A DNA stretch of 64,000 nucleotides, from positions 9,703 through 73,702 of the forward strand of contig CAZYAO010000016.1 of NCBI GenBank assembly GCA_964645715.1, written 5' to 3'. The stretch comes from JAUMBM01 sp964645715. Lineage in GTDB: Bacteria; Bacteroidota; Bacteroidia; Chitinophagales; Saprospiraceae. Position numbers and translations under genes: made by a program. How positions within the stretch are numbered: position 1 is the stretch's first letter; each line of letters begins with the position of its first letter. Below, piece by piece: positions 9,264 through 16,600 of the stretch. The notes beneath the pieces were generated by a model. The model worked only from the letters and a program-made list of their open reading frames with translations, was not told the origin of the DNA and searched no databases.

Positions 9264-10121
9264 ATGAAGAATTTGTTTCCCTTGTTGCTGTTATTGATGA
9301 CCGGTTGGCTGTCTGCCCAAGAACTTGAGTATGGGTTGGCGTCGGTCTGTCCGGATGATTTTCACGGTCGTCCCACGGCATACGGGGATGTATATGACAA
9401 AAGTAGACTTACCTGCTCCCATAAGATCCATCCCTACGGAACGATGCTGAAGGTGAGGCGGATGGACAACGGGCAATCCGTGACTGTCAAGGTAATTGAC
9501 CAAGGGCCCTTTATTTCGGGTATGATTGTGGAGGTGTCCCGACAAGCAGCTCAGGTGCTGGGTATCCGGTCGGGGCAGCGGGAAATAGAAGTGAGTATAC
9601 AGGTTGTCGGAAGGGGAGGCGCTAGTCCACAGAGACAGGGGATTGCCCGTCCTGCTCCGCCCCCGGCTGCACCCAGGACAACACCTTCCCCTGCAGACAA
9701 TAACCGCCAGGCTGAGTCGGCGGAGGAAGGTGTTGCTGACAGTCGCGGGGCTGCCCCCGGCGGGGAGGGAAGTACCTTTGTCAAGCCTGGCCCCAACCGG
9801 CGGGCTCTTGTTGGTCCGGAGATAAACCCATATCGCGGTATATATAAAGTCAGCGTAGAACGGCCAGAGGCAGGTGACTACGGACTTCAGATGGGCATAT
9901 ACAGTGGGTACGACAATGCCCTGCGCCAGATAGCGCTGCTTCAGTCAAAGGGGTTTTCCAACATATTGCTTAGCATACAGCCTGGGGATGAGAATGAACC
10001 CATATTCAAGGTAATTCTCGGGCCATTTGTCAATGAAAAAGCTGCACAGAGTATTCTGCAAAATGTACGTCAGCAGCATCGGCTGACAGCCTTCATGATT
10101 CGGCTGAGCGAGCTTCGCTAA
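9264..10121 (+). CDS. RlpA-like double-psi beta-barrel protein with C-terminal SPOR domain
   Basis: Predicted cell-envelope protein related to RlpA, whose proteobacterial members are lytic transglycosylases acting on denuded septal glycan. A signal peptide (MKNLFPLLLLLMTGWLSAQ) precedes the double-psi barrel at about residues 20-115, with the phrases LTCSHKIHPYGT (catalytic His position) and VIDQGPF (DRGPF equivalent, catalytic Asp position). A proline/alanine-rich linker covers about 120-185 and a SPOR domain about 190-285 (YGLQMGIYSGYDNALRQI). SPOR domains bind denuded peptidoglycan at the septum, consistent with a division role. I use the ATG at 9264, since the longer frame from 9186 would bury the signal peptide. 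Length is 285 residues. Confidence 0.85.
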   Translation: MKNLFPLLLLLMTGWLSAQELEYGLASVCPDDFHGRPTAYGDVYDKSRLTCSHKIHPYGTMLKVRRMDNGQSVTVKVIDQGPFISGMIVEVSRQAAQVLGIRSGQREIEVSIQVVGRGGASPQRQGIARPAPPPAAPRTTPSPADNNRQAESAEEGVADSRGAAPGGEGSTFVKPGPNRRALVGPEINPYRGIYKVSVERPEAGDYGLQMGIYSGYDNALRQIALLQSKGFSNILLSIQPGDENEPIFKVILGPFVNEKAAQSILQNVRQQHRLTAFMIRLSELR

Positions 10122-10142
10122 CAACGATTCTGTCGTGCAATG

Positions 10143-10775
10143 TTACTGAATGGTGACAGATCCTGCCACCCCTTCAAAACGCAAGATAGCCTCATTCCTG
10201 TCGATCACTTCATAAGGTGTTGGCTGGTTGTGAAACTTCACGACAGCCTGTTTACTCGTTTCTCCTTTAGCGGTGAAGCAAATCTGGTAGAGCGTGCTTC
10301 CGGGAGCAACACTTACACCTTTGAGACTGTCGTCAATCCAGGCAGCAGTAAGCATACCCTGTGCTGTCTGCCTGCCACCAAAATCATTGTTGTCGAGACT
10401 GGCAAGTTTAAAATTCTTTACAGCTTGGTATTCCAGCAAGGCAGGATCCCAATGAATGGAATATTGCATGCCAATCAACTGATCGAAGCCATTGGCAGTG
10501 ATGTCCAGACATACTTGGCTGTTGCGGGCTACACTGGCCTTACCGATGGTCAGTTGCAGTGTACGGCTAGTAGTCGTAGGCGTTTGGCCAACTGCGGGGG
10601 TTGCATCATTTAATTGATCCACCGACGGCCTGCCGGTCGCTTCTGAAGGCGTTTTATTATCGGCCATTTGGCGGGCTGCCAGTACGGCGGCAGCCTGTTC
10701 TTCGGTAGGTTCTTGTCGGCAGGCCGAAAGGAGTAGTACCGTTGCAGCTATCCAAAAAAATAATGTTCGGTTCAT
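10143..10775 (-). CDS. Lipoprotein with a cohesin-like domain
   Basis: The 210-residue product has a lipoprotein signal (MNRTLFFWIAATVLLLSAC, Cys19). A low-complexity stalk rich in Ala, Glu and Thr covers about residues 20-80 and a single cohesin-like beta-sandwich about 83-210. The sandwich phrases are LTIGKASVARNSQVCLDI, GMQYSIHWDPALLEY and GSTLYQICFTAKG, matching the dockerin-binding/carbohydrate-binding jelly-roll pattern. No dockerin-like partner was seen nearby, so a cellulosome role is not implied; Bacteroidota use such domains in surface adhesion. The start is the ATG at 10775, as the 13 extra upstream codons would displace the signal peptide. It is convergent with the RlpA-like gene, 21 bases apart. 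Confidence 0.72.
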   Translation of the reverse strand: MNRTLFFWIAATVLLLSACRQEPTEEQAAAVLAARQMADNKTPSEATGRPSVDQLNDATPAVGQTPTTTSRTLQLTIGKASVARNSQVCLDITANGFDQLIGMQYSIHWDPALLEYQAVKNFKLASLDNNDFGGRQTAQGMLTAAWIDDSLKGVSVAPGSTLYQICFTAKGETSKQAVVKFHNQPTPYEVIDRNEAILRFEGVAGSVTIQ

Positions 10776-10934
10776 CAAGTTCGTTTTTTTTGCAAAAATA
10801 GTAGTAATTTGCATTAATTATGGACTGTGAGCAGTATTCGTTTAGTATGCACAGCTACTGTGTAGAAAAGCGCTTCCCACTACAGTTGTACCAAACCGAT
10901 GCTACAGTTCGTACACAAATTATTACTTGAACCT

Positions 10935-11905
10935 ATGACAAGAGTAATTATTATTTGCTGTTCACTACTGCTTACTGGCTGTGTTACTATGCAACGCTAC
11001 AGCCAAATGGAGGAGGATATGCGCCTGTATAAGAAAGAGGCGCTGTTACTTGACAGTCTTCGTGCTGAAAATATAAGTCTGCAGGAGGAACTAGATGCGA
11101 CTGCCTGGGAGCTCAGGCAGGCGAACAGGGAGCTGGAGTCACTGAGCGGGCTGTACGCTAATCTCAACGTCAATTATGAAGGACTGCTCAACCGTTGTGA
11201 CCAGGACCGGGCAGATCTCGAGCAGGCACTTTACTTGTCGGGCCTTGAAATTGCAACACTCCGGGATTCGATGGCAGGTCGCAGACCGGTGAGTGGTTAT
11301 GACAGCGGGCAGGGCAACGACGGGTGGTATACTGAGCCTGCTGCTGATACCTATTATCCACCTACATCCAGACAGTCAGCGGGGGGTGGCACAGGCTATA
11401 CGGCCACTGGTAATGCACAGCCGACCATGGGTACGATGCCCACGGCATCAACAACCGACGTACAGCAAAAACTGGCTGCCATGCGTTTACGACGGTCGGA
11501 ACTTGCCAAGGCGCTACAGGCGGAGTTGAGCGGATTTGCGGAGACGGATGTTCTCATTACGGATGCAGAGGGGAAAGTAGTGCTTTCACTGTTATCTCCT
11601 GTTATTATTCCTTCCGGCGAGCAGCAGCTGACCAACATTAGCCGTCGGGTGAGTACCATCATACAGCGTTACGAGGACTTCATGGTTTCGGTAGAAGGCT
11701 ATAGTCCATTAGTGATGGAATATACCGGTGATTTAAGTCAGAGTACCGCACAGGCCATACGGGTGTCCTCACTACTTGCTGCTTATGGTGCCGACCCTGT
11801 CGAATTGGCTGCACTTGGATATGTGACGCCCAAAGGAGAGGAAGAGTCTTACTATCAGACAGCAGACCCTGGCCGATTACAGCGGGTTGATATAGTGTTT
11901 ACGCC
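10935..11905 (+). CDS. Lipoprotein with coiled coil and OmpA-like domain (3' end lost in assembly gap)
   Basis: An envelope lipoprotein that probably anchors to peptidoglycan. The ATG at 10935 gives a signal with lipobox LLLTGC (MTRVIIICCSLLLTGC). Residues about 25-115 form a heptad-rich coiled coil (LRAENISLQEELDATAWELR). A Gly/Ser/Thr/Tyr-rich linker covers about 120-175, and an OmpA-C-like domain runs from about 200 to 323 (VEGYSPL..., SQSTAQAIRVSSLLAAYGAD, RVDIVFT). The domain is nearly complete where the 100-N gap begins, so only a few C-terminal residues are likely to be missing. The frame happens to stay open through the Ns into the next gene; this is an artefact and not a fusion. Confidence 0.72.
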
Positions 11906-12005
11906 NNNNNNNNNNNNNNNNNNNNNNNNNNNNNNNNNNNNNNNNNNNNNNNNNNNNNNNNNNNNNNNNNNNNNNNNNNNNNNNNNNNNNNNNNNNNNNN
12001 NNNNN
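11906..12005. other. Assembly gap (100 N)
   Basis: Exactly 100 ambiguous bases, the conventional placeholder for a scaffold join of unknown length. It hides the end of the OmpA-like lipoprotein gene and possibly other genes ahead of the M43 protease. Confidence 0.99.
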
Positions 12006-12134
12006 ATAGGCATAGAGGCCTTGTTACAAGTGCAACTTAGGGCGGCGTGTGACCAATGCCAGCCTGTGCTATACTTACAGGGGCCGTTCTCTCGTTGTAT
12101 AGGGGGGAAGAAAAGCGATAACAACTCATCGGAT

Positions 12135-13316
12135 TTGGCAAACAGGATTTTCCTTTTATGGGTAGTAGTATCTTTATGGGCAGTCACATCCGCTGCCCAG
12201 ACCTGTGCCTGGCCACCAAGCCCGTTGCATGCTTTTCCTGTAGACAGTACATTCGGGCGGATTGAAATTCGGGTGGTGGTTCATGTAATCTGGCGGGAGG
12301 GGGTAGAAAACATCAGTGATGCACAAATTCAGTCACAGATTGAAGCGCTGAACAGAGATTTCAGCGGGACGAATACAGATCGGCAGCAGGTGACCCAGCC
12401 AGTCTTTCGCCAGTTAATGGCGGATACGGAGATTGTTTTTCGGTTGGCAGACAGAAATCCGCAAGGGCAGCCTAGCAGCGGGATCATTCGACGTCAAACC
12501 GCTGTGGCGGCCATTGCGACCGCTTATGCGGGGGATGGTCGTCGCAGGGTATGTTATGAAGAACTGGGAGGCAGTGACGCCTGGCCGAGCGAATGTTACC
12601 TCAATATTTGGGTTGCTGCTTTTCCGGCAGGATTAGCGGGGCAGGCTAGTCAGCCCGGGCAATCATTGCCGGCAGAAGACGGAGTCTTCATTGCTCCTTC
12701 GAGATTTGGGCAAACGGGAACTGTTACTCCTCCCTATCACTTGGGTCGAACTGCAACACACGAAATCGGGCACTATTTTAATCTGCTTCATCTTTGGGGA
12801 GAGGGCATAACGGCAAGTTGTGCAGGAGACGATGGGGTGGGAGATACTCCCTGTCAGAGCTTGTCCTACCTGGAGATGTGTCCCCAAGGTGCAGGATTTA
12901 CTTGTGGTACGCCCGATATGACCCAAAATTTTATGTCGCTGAGTGAGGATGCCTGCCTGCTTTTTTTTACCCAAGGGCAAAAAATGCGTATGCGGCAGGC
13001 GATTGCGCAGTGGCGTCCTGGTTTTTTACCCGACAGTGATTGCCTGGTAAGCTATATTCATGAAACTAACCATACAGCCGACGACCCTTTGACTGGCTGC
13101 CAGTTGCGGGCCCAATCTCTACGGCTGGTGTTAGCACTACAGCAACCATGGGAGGTACGGCTCTGGGCAATTCACGGACAGCTCGCGGGTGATTGGGAAG
13201 GGAATGGCTCTGTAGATGAATACCACCCTCTACCGCGGCTAAAGCCAGGCTTGTATGTACTGCAACTGAAGACCGGGGGGAATATTTATACCAAAAAGCT
13301 TATATTTGTAGAATGA
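12135..13316 (+). CDS. Secreted M43-family (cytophagalysin/pappalysin-like) zinc metalloprotease with T9SS sorting domain
   Basis: An exported protease. The zinc motif is HEIGHYFNLLHLWG (HExxHxxGxxH-type, with Asn in place of Gly). It is followed by the M43 phrases GDDGVGDTPCQ and the Met-turn region QNFMSLSEDACLLFFTQGQ, all characteristic of the family. A signal peptide (NRIFLLWVVVSLWAVTSAAQ) is present, and the last 80 or so residues form a type IX secretion sorting domain ending in LKPGLYVLQLKTGG then KKLIFVE. No ATG precedes the signal in frame before the assembly gap. The TTG at 12135 gives a well-placed signal peptide, but a start inside the gap is possible. Length from TTG is 393 residues. 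Confidence 0.82.
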   Translation: MANRIFLLWVVVSLWAVTSAAQTCAWPPSPLHAFPVDSTFGRIEIRVVVHVIWREGVENISDAQIQSQIEALNRDFSGTNTDRQQVTQPVFRQLMADTEIVFRLADRNPQGQPSSGIIRRQTAVAAIATAYAGDGRRRVCYEELGGSDAWPSECYLNIWVAAFPAGLAGQASQPGQSLPAEDGVFIAPSRFGQTGTVTPPYHLGRTATHEIGHYFNLLHLWGEGITASCAGDDGVGDTPCQSLSYLEMCPQGAGFTCGTPDMTQNFMSLSEDACLLFFTQGQKMRMRQAIAQWRPGFLPDSDCLVSYIHETNHTADDPLTGCQLRAQSLRLVLALQQPWEVRLWAIHGQLAGDWEGNGSVDEYHPLPRLKPGLYVLQLKTGGNIYTKKLIFVE

Positions 13317-13454
13317 TGAACAGCGTTTGGGTACTGACTTCCGCGCTATTCCTACGTACAAGCGGGTAGCTTCCGGCAACTCCTCCCGCTGTGTTCAACT
13401 AATTTTGTCACACCTTACACCTTTGCTTTGGCTCCGAGCATCGTATAAAAAAAC

Positions 13455-14189
13455 ATGAATATAATTAATAAGCTACTGATTTTGCTGTTATCACTCAGCG
13501 CCATTATTTCAACTACTGGCTGCAAGCTCAACGCTTCCCTGCCTGAAAAGGCGGAAGCCATGCGTATTCAGTTGCGTAAAGATGCCTGTTTTGGAGAGTG
13601 TCCTGTATTTACGGTAACCATTTACGACACAGGCAGAGCCACCTATGAAGGAGAGCACTATACGTCCATGCTTGGGTTGTATGAGGCCCGGCTTGCCGAA
13701 GGTCAGTACAGGTCGCTCATTACAGCTTTTGAAGATGCAGGGCTGCTTGAACTTCCCAGCCTGTATAAGAGTGAAATACCCGACCTACCGGTAGTAACCC
13801 TTCGGTATGTGGATGAACAGGGAGAGATGAAAGAGATAATGGGGCGCGAAAACAGGCCGGAAGTTGTCATGGAGCTGGAGGAGATGCTAGACGTACTGAT
13901 TGAAGAGATTAACTGGAAGCAGGTGATTTCCAAGGAAACAGGCCTGCCTGTAGGCACCATAACCAACCAGATTATTGTGGAATTGGCTCCGGATATTGAT
14001 CCTCAGGTCTGGAAAGAGGGGTATGCCAAGCAGCAGCTCGAAATACTGGAGCAGCTGGCCCCCAATCAGCCTCTTTGGCTTATTACTTTTGATGAGAATA
14101 AAATAAAGGGCACGGAACTGCTCGCTTTTTTGCAAAAAGACCCAAATGTATTCAGGGCTGAATTTAACAAGGAAGTGCGGGGGAGATGA
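13455..14189 (+). CDS. DUF6438-type lipoprotein
   Basis: A 244-residue predicted lipoprotein with signal ending in ISTTGC (Cys23). The N-terminal half (about residues 35-150) shows the DUF6438 hallmark DACFGECPVFTVTIYDTG with paired cysteines, followed by a TYEGEHY strand and a helix containing ITAFEDAGLLELP. The C-terminal part (about 165-244) has a second alpha/beta unit of unknown nature. No function is known for the family. It stands alone, with 138 bases upstream and 91 downstream without genes. Confidence 0.68.
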   Translation: MNIINKLLILLLSLSAIISTTGCKLNASLPEKAEAMRIQLRKDACFGECPVFTVTIYDTGRATYEGEHYTSMLGLYEARLAEGQYRSLITAFEDAGLLELPSLYKSEIPDLPVVTLRYVDEQGEMKEIMGRENRPEVVMELEEMLDVLIEEINWKQVISKETGLPVGTITNQIIVELAPDIDPQVWKEGYAKQQLEILEQLAPNQPLWLITFDENKIKGTELLAFLQKDPNVFRAEFNKEVRGR

Positions 14190-14280
14190 GTGTAATTACA
14201 AGGTTAATGTGGCCCGGTTGGTGTTGTTGCGCCTGCTTACAAGGGGTTGACAGATTACGATAATCAGAAAAAACAGAACG

Positions 14281-14697
14281 GTGTACAGCATTGAGTATCC
14301 AAAACGTGTTCGCTACGGAGAAACTGACCAAATGGGGTATCTATACCATGGGGTGTACGCGCAGTATTATGAGATTGGTCGAGTAGAAATGCTTCGAAGC
14401 CTGGGAGTTACTTACCGGGATATGGAAGAGAAGCACGGAATATTGATGCCGGTTATGAGTTTACAAATGCGTTTTGTGCGACCAGCATTGTACGATCAGT
14501 TATTGACGATTCGCACCGCTTTGCGTACACTTCCTATGGATACAATAACCTTTTACGTTGACATTTACAATGAGGATAAAAAGCTGGTGAGTGGCGGGTC
14601 AGTGCGGCTGTGTTTTATTGATCGCGAGACGCGGAAGACCATACCCGTACCACCTTATTTAGTAGACATTCTACGGCCATTCTTCGATGAAGCATAA
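14281..14697 (+). CDS. Acyl-CoA thioesterase, 4-hydroxybenzoyl-CoA thioesterase (YbgC/FadM) family
   Basis: A single hot-dog domain of 138 residues that hydrolyses acyl-CoA thioesters. The family motif with the catalytic Asp is GETDQMGYLYHGVYAQYYE at about residues 12-30. The gene uses GTG at 14281; no ATG or upstream alternative gives a better family fit. Its last 11 bases overlap the start of the YihY-like membrane protein gene, which implies translational coupling. The acyl substrate is not deducible. The pairing with a YihY-like gene does not point to a known complex. Confidence 0.85.
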   Translation: MYSIEYPKRVRYGETDQMGYLYHGVYAQYYEIGRVEMLRSLGVTYRDMEEKHGILMPVMSLQMRFVRPALYDQLLTIRTALRTLPMDTITFYVDIYNEDKKLVSGGSVRLCFIDRETRKTIPVPPYLVDILRPFFDEA

Positions 14698-15721
14698 ATA
14701 CTTTGATCCGGCTTATTGGGAGCGCAGGTTTTGGAGCCTGCCGGTTGTGGTAAGAAGCATAGAGTGGAGTAAAAACCATTCATTGCCAGGTTTTTTTAAT
14801 GTACCTATTTACGACGTAGTTGTTTTTGTATATGAGGAATCGCGGAAATTTGACTTATTTACTCGTGCCAACAGCATTGCATTTAGTTTTTTCATGTCGT
14901 TATTTCCTACCATTCTCATGTTTTTCACTGTACTGCCATTTTTGTTGGGTATCATAGCTGATTATTGGCCGGAATTTGGCAATTTCAACCAGATATTGGA
15001 GGATGAAATTCATCGGGTGATGCCGGGGCAGGCGGGGGATATTTTGTTTTCGTATATCTATGACATTGTCAATGAGCCACGCGTGGGATTGCTGTCATTT
15101 GGTTTTGTGCTGACGGTATATTTTAGTTCCAATGGAATGCTGGCAATGATGCAAAGTTTTGAAAAATCCTATCACAATGTAACCTTCAAGCAGCGTTCAG
15201 AGCTAAAGAAGCGGCTGATTGCCATTGGCCTGACAGCTGTGCTGGGTACGATGGTAGTAGCATCGGTGGTATTGGTTATTCTGGGCAACCAGTTGTTGTA
15301 TTGGCTGAGCGATTACATCCTACTGTCCGGGTTAAGTCTTAGCGGCGTAGATTTGTTGCGCTGGGTAGTAATTGTCATTTTTTACTATTTCTGCATTGCC
15401 TTTTTGTATCGTTATGGGGCGGCAACGTATCGGCGGTTTTCATTTTTTTCTCCTGGGACTACGCTGGCGACCCTGCTTTGTATTTTGTCTTCCTGGGCGT
15501 TCTCATTTTATATTGACGAATTTAACCGCTACGACAGCTATGCAAAATTTTATGGTTCGATTACCACTATTATCATTGTGATGTTGTGGATACAGATAAA
15601 TGCGTTGGTACTACTGATTGGTTTCGAACTAAATGCTAGTATTGCGGTCAACAGCGACCGACTGCGGGCGATACTGAATATGCGGCAACCTAAGCCTGTT
15701 GATGAGCAGGAAGAGGTGTAG
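14687..15721 (+). CDS. YihY/BrkB family inner-membrane protein
   Basis: A 344-residue polytopic membrane protein with about six hydrophobic spans between residues 65 and 325. Family phrases include FTRANSIAFSFFMSLFPTILM at the first span, a VYFSSNGMLAMM turn, and a final span around TIIIVMLWIQINALVLLIGFE. The family was once called ribonuclease BN by mistake; its real function is unknown, with transport suggested. The ATG overlaps the preceding thioesterase stop by 11 bases. Confidence 0.83.
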   Translation: MKHKYFDPAYWERRFWSLPVVVRSIEWSKNHSLPGFFNVPIYDVVVFVYEESRKFDLFTRANSIAFSFFMSLFPTILMFFTVLPFLLGIIADYWPEFGNFNQILEDEIHRVMPGQAGDILFSYIYDIVNEPRVGLLSFGFVLTVYFSSNGMLAMMQSFEKSYHNVTFKQRSELKKRLIAIGLTAVLGTMVVASVVLVILGNQLLYWLSDYILLSGLSLSGVDLLRWVVIVIFYYFCIAFLYRYGAATYRRFSFFSPGTTLATLLCILSSWAFSFYIDEFNRYDSYAKFYGSITTIIIVMLWIQINALVLLIGFELNASIAVNSDRLRAILNMRQPKPVDEQEEV

Positions 15722-15756
15722 CGCTTGCAGTCTGCGGGGTGGGCCCACGAGATACT

Positions 15757-15780
15757 CTCCATTGGCGGGTCGCCAAGGAG
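15757..15780 (+). terminator. GC-rich hairpin after the YihY gene, candidate terminator
   Basis: Ten base pairs (CTCC then TTGGCG, pairing with CGCCAA then GGAG, one bulged A) with a 3-base loop, 36 bases after the YihY stop. No T-run follows, so termination is not certain. Confidence 0.35.
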
Positions 15781-15803
15781 CAACCAGAGGGGTGTTTTTA
15801 CAG

Positions 15804-15841
15804 AAAAAGCGCAGCGGCCACAATCATGACCGTTGCGCTTT
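15804..15841 (-). terminator. Terminator of infC
   Basis: A 12-bp stem with a 12-base loop, 55 bases after the infC stop. On the minus strand the stem ends in TTTTT, as expected for an intrinsic terminator. It closes the infC transcript without rpmI or rplT. Confidence 0.65.
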
Positions 15842-15895
15842 GACCAAGAGGCAGCATTTGTGTTGTACAAATGAGAAGCCCCTTGGAGGAGATGA

Positions 15896-16507
15896 TTATT
15901 TTTTAGTAGCAGCGGCCTTTTTGGGAGCCACCATGACAATCATACGCCGTCCTTCGAGTTTTGGCAAAGACTCAGCAGCTCCAAGGTCTTCAAGCTCTTT
16001 CAGGAATCGGAGGAGAAGCAGTTCACCGCGATCTTTGAATACGATAGCACGGCCTTTGAATTGGACGTAAGCCTTCACTTTAGAGCCCTCATCGAGGAAC
16101 ATACGAGCGTGTCTCACTTTGAACTCAAAATCGTGATCATCAGTATTGGGACCAAAGCGGATTTCTTTAATAACCGTCTTAGCCGCTTTTGCTTTGATTT
16201 CTTTTTCCTTCTTCTTTTTCTCGTAGAGAAACTTATTGAAATCTGTAATTTTGACTACAGGAGGTTTGGCATTGGGGGAAATTTCTACCAGATCGAGTGC
16301 CATTCGCTCAGCCCACTCGCGGAGCTGGCGGGTAGGATAGATACCTGACTCAACAGTTTTACCAATTAATTGCCCGAGTTCTTCCAGATTTTCCCCTACC
16401 AGACGTGCTTCAGGGATTCGAATCATATCATTGACCCGGAATTTACTTTTTTCTTCCTCGCGGGCGTCCCTACGGACATTTCCTTGCGGTCTGTTTTGCT
16501 TAGCCAA
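15896..16507 (-). CDS. infC: Translation initiation factor IF-3
   Basis: Binds the 30S subunit and checks initiator tRNA and start codon. The N-domain carries RIPEARLVGENLEELG, a linker follows, and the C-domain carries LVEISPNAKPPVVKITDFNK and a lysine-rich helix (KFLYEKKKKEKEIKAKAAKT). I prefer the TTG at 16507 (AKQNRPQGNVRRD...), giving 203 residues and an N-terminus like those of other Bacteroidota. A second TTG at 16546 would add 13 residues. Rare start codons are a hallmark of infC autoregulation. Unusually, rpmI and rplT do not follow: a terminator lies directly downstream. Confidence 0.9.
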   Translation of the reverse strand: MAKQNRPQGNVRRDAREEEKSKFRVNDMIRIPEARLVGENLEELGQLIGKTVESGIYPTRQLREWAERMALDLVEISPNAKPPVVKITDFNKFLYEKKKKEKEIKAKAAKTVIKEIRFGPNTDDHDFEFKVRHARMFLDEGSKVKAYVQFKGRAIVFKDRGELLLLRFLKELEDLGAAESLPKLEGRRMIVMVAPKKAAATKK

Positions 16508-16553
16508 ACGAAATTTATTTAGTGACAGTTTACTTTGAGAATGCAAAAAAAAG

Positions 16554-16595
16554 AAAAAGCGCCGTCCTAAACATTATATGACGGCGCTTTTTTTT
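16554..16595 (-). terminator. Strong bidirectional terminator between clpC and infC
   Basis: A 13-bp stem (AAAAAGCGCCGTC with GACGGCGCTTTTT) and a 13-base loop, with T-runs on both sides. It ends the clpC message 6-47 bases after its stop. It also lies only 47 bases ahead of the infC start, so infC needs its own promoter in a very short space or depends on read-through. Confidence 0.75.
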
Positions 16596-16600
16596 GATAA

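Noticed and set aside
10899..13316. A single 805-codon frame joining the OmpA-like lipoprotein and the M43 protease
   Set aside because: The frame runs through the 100 N of a scaffold gap; the protease has its own signal peptide, so these are two genes.
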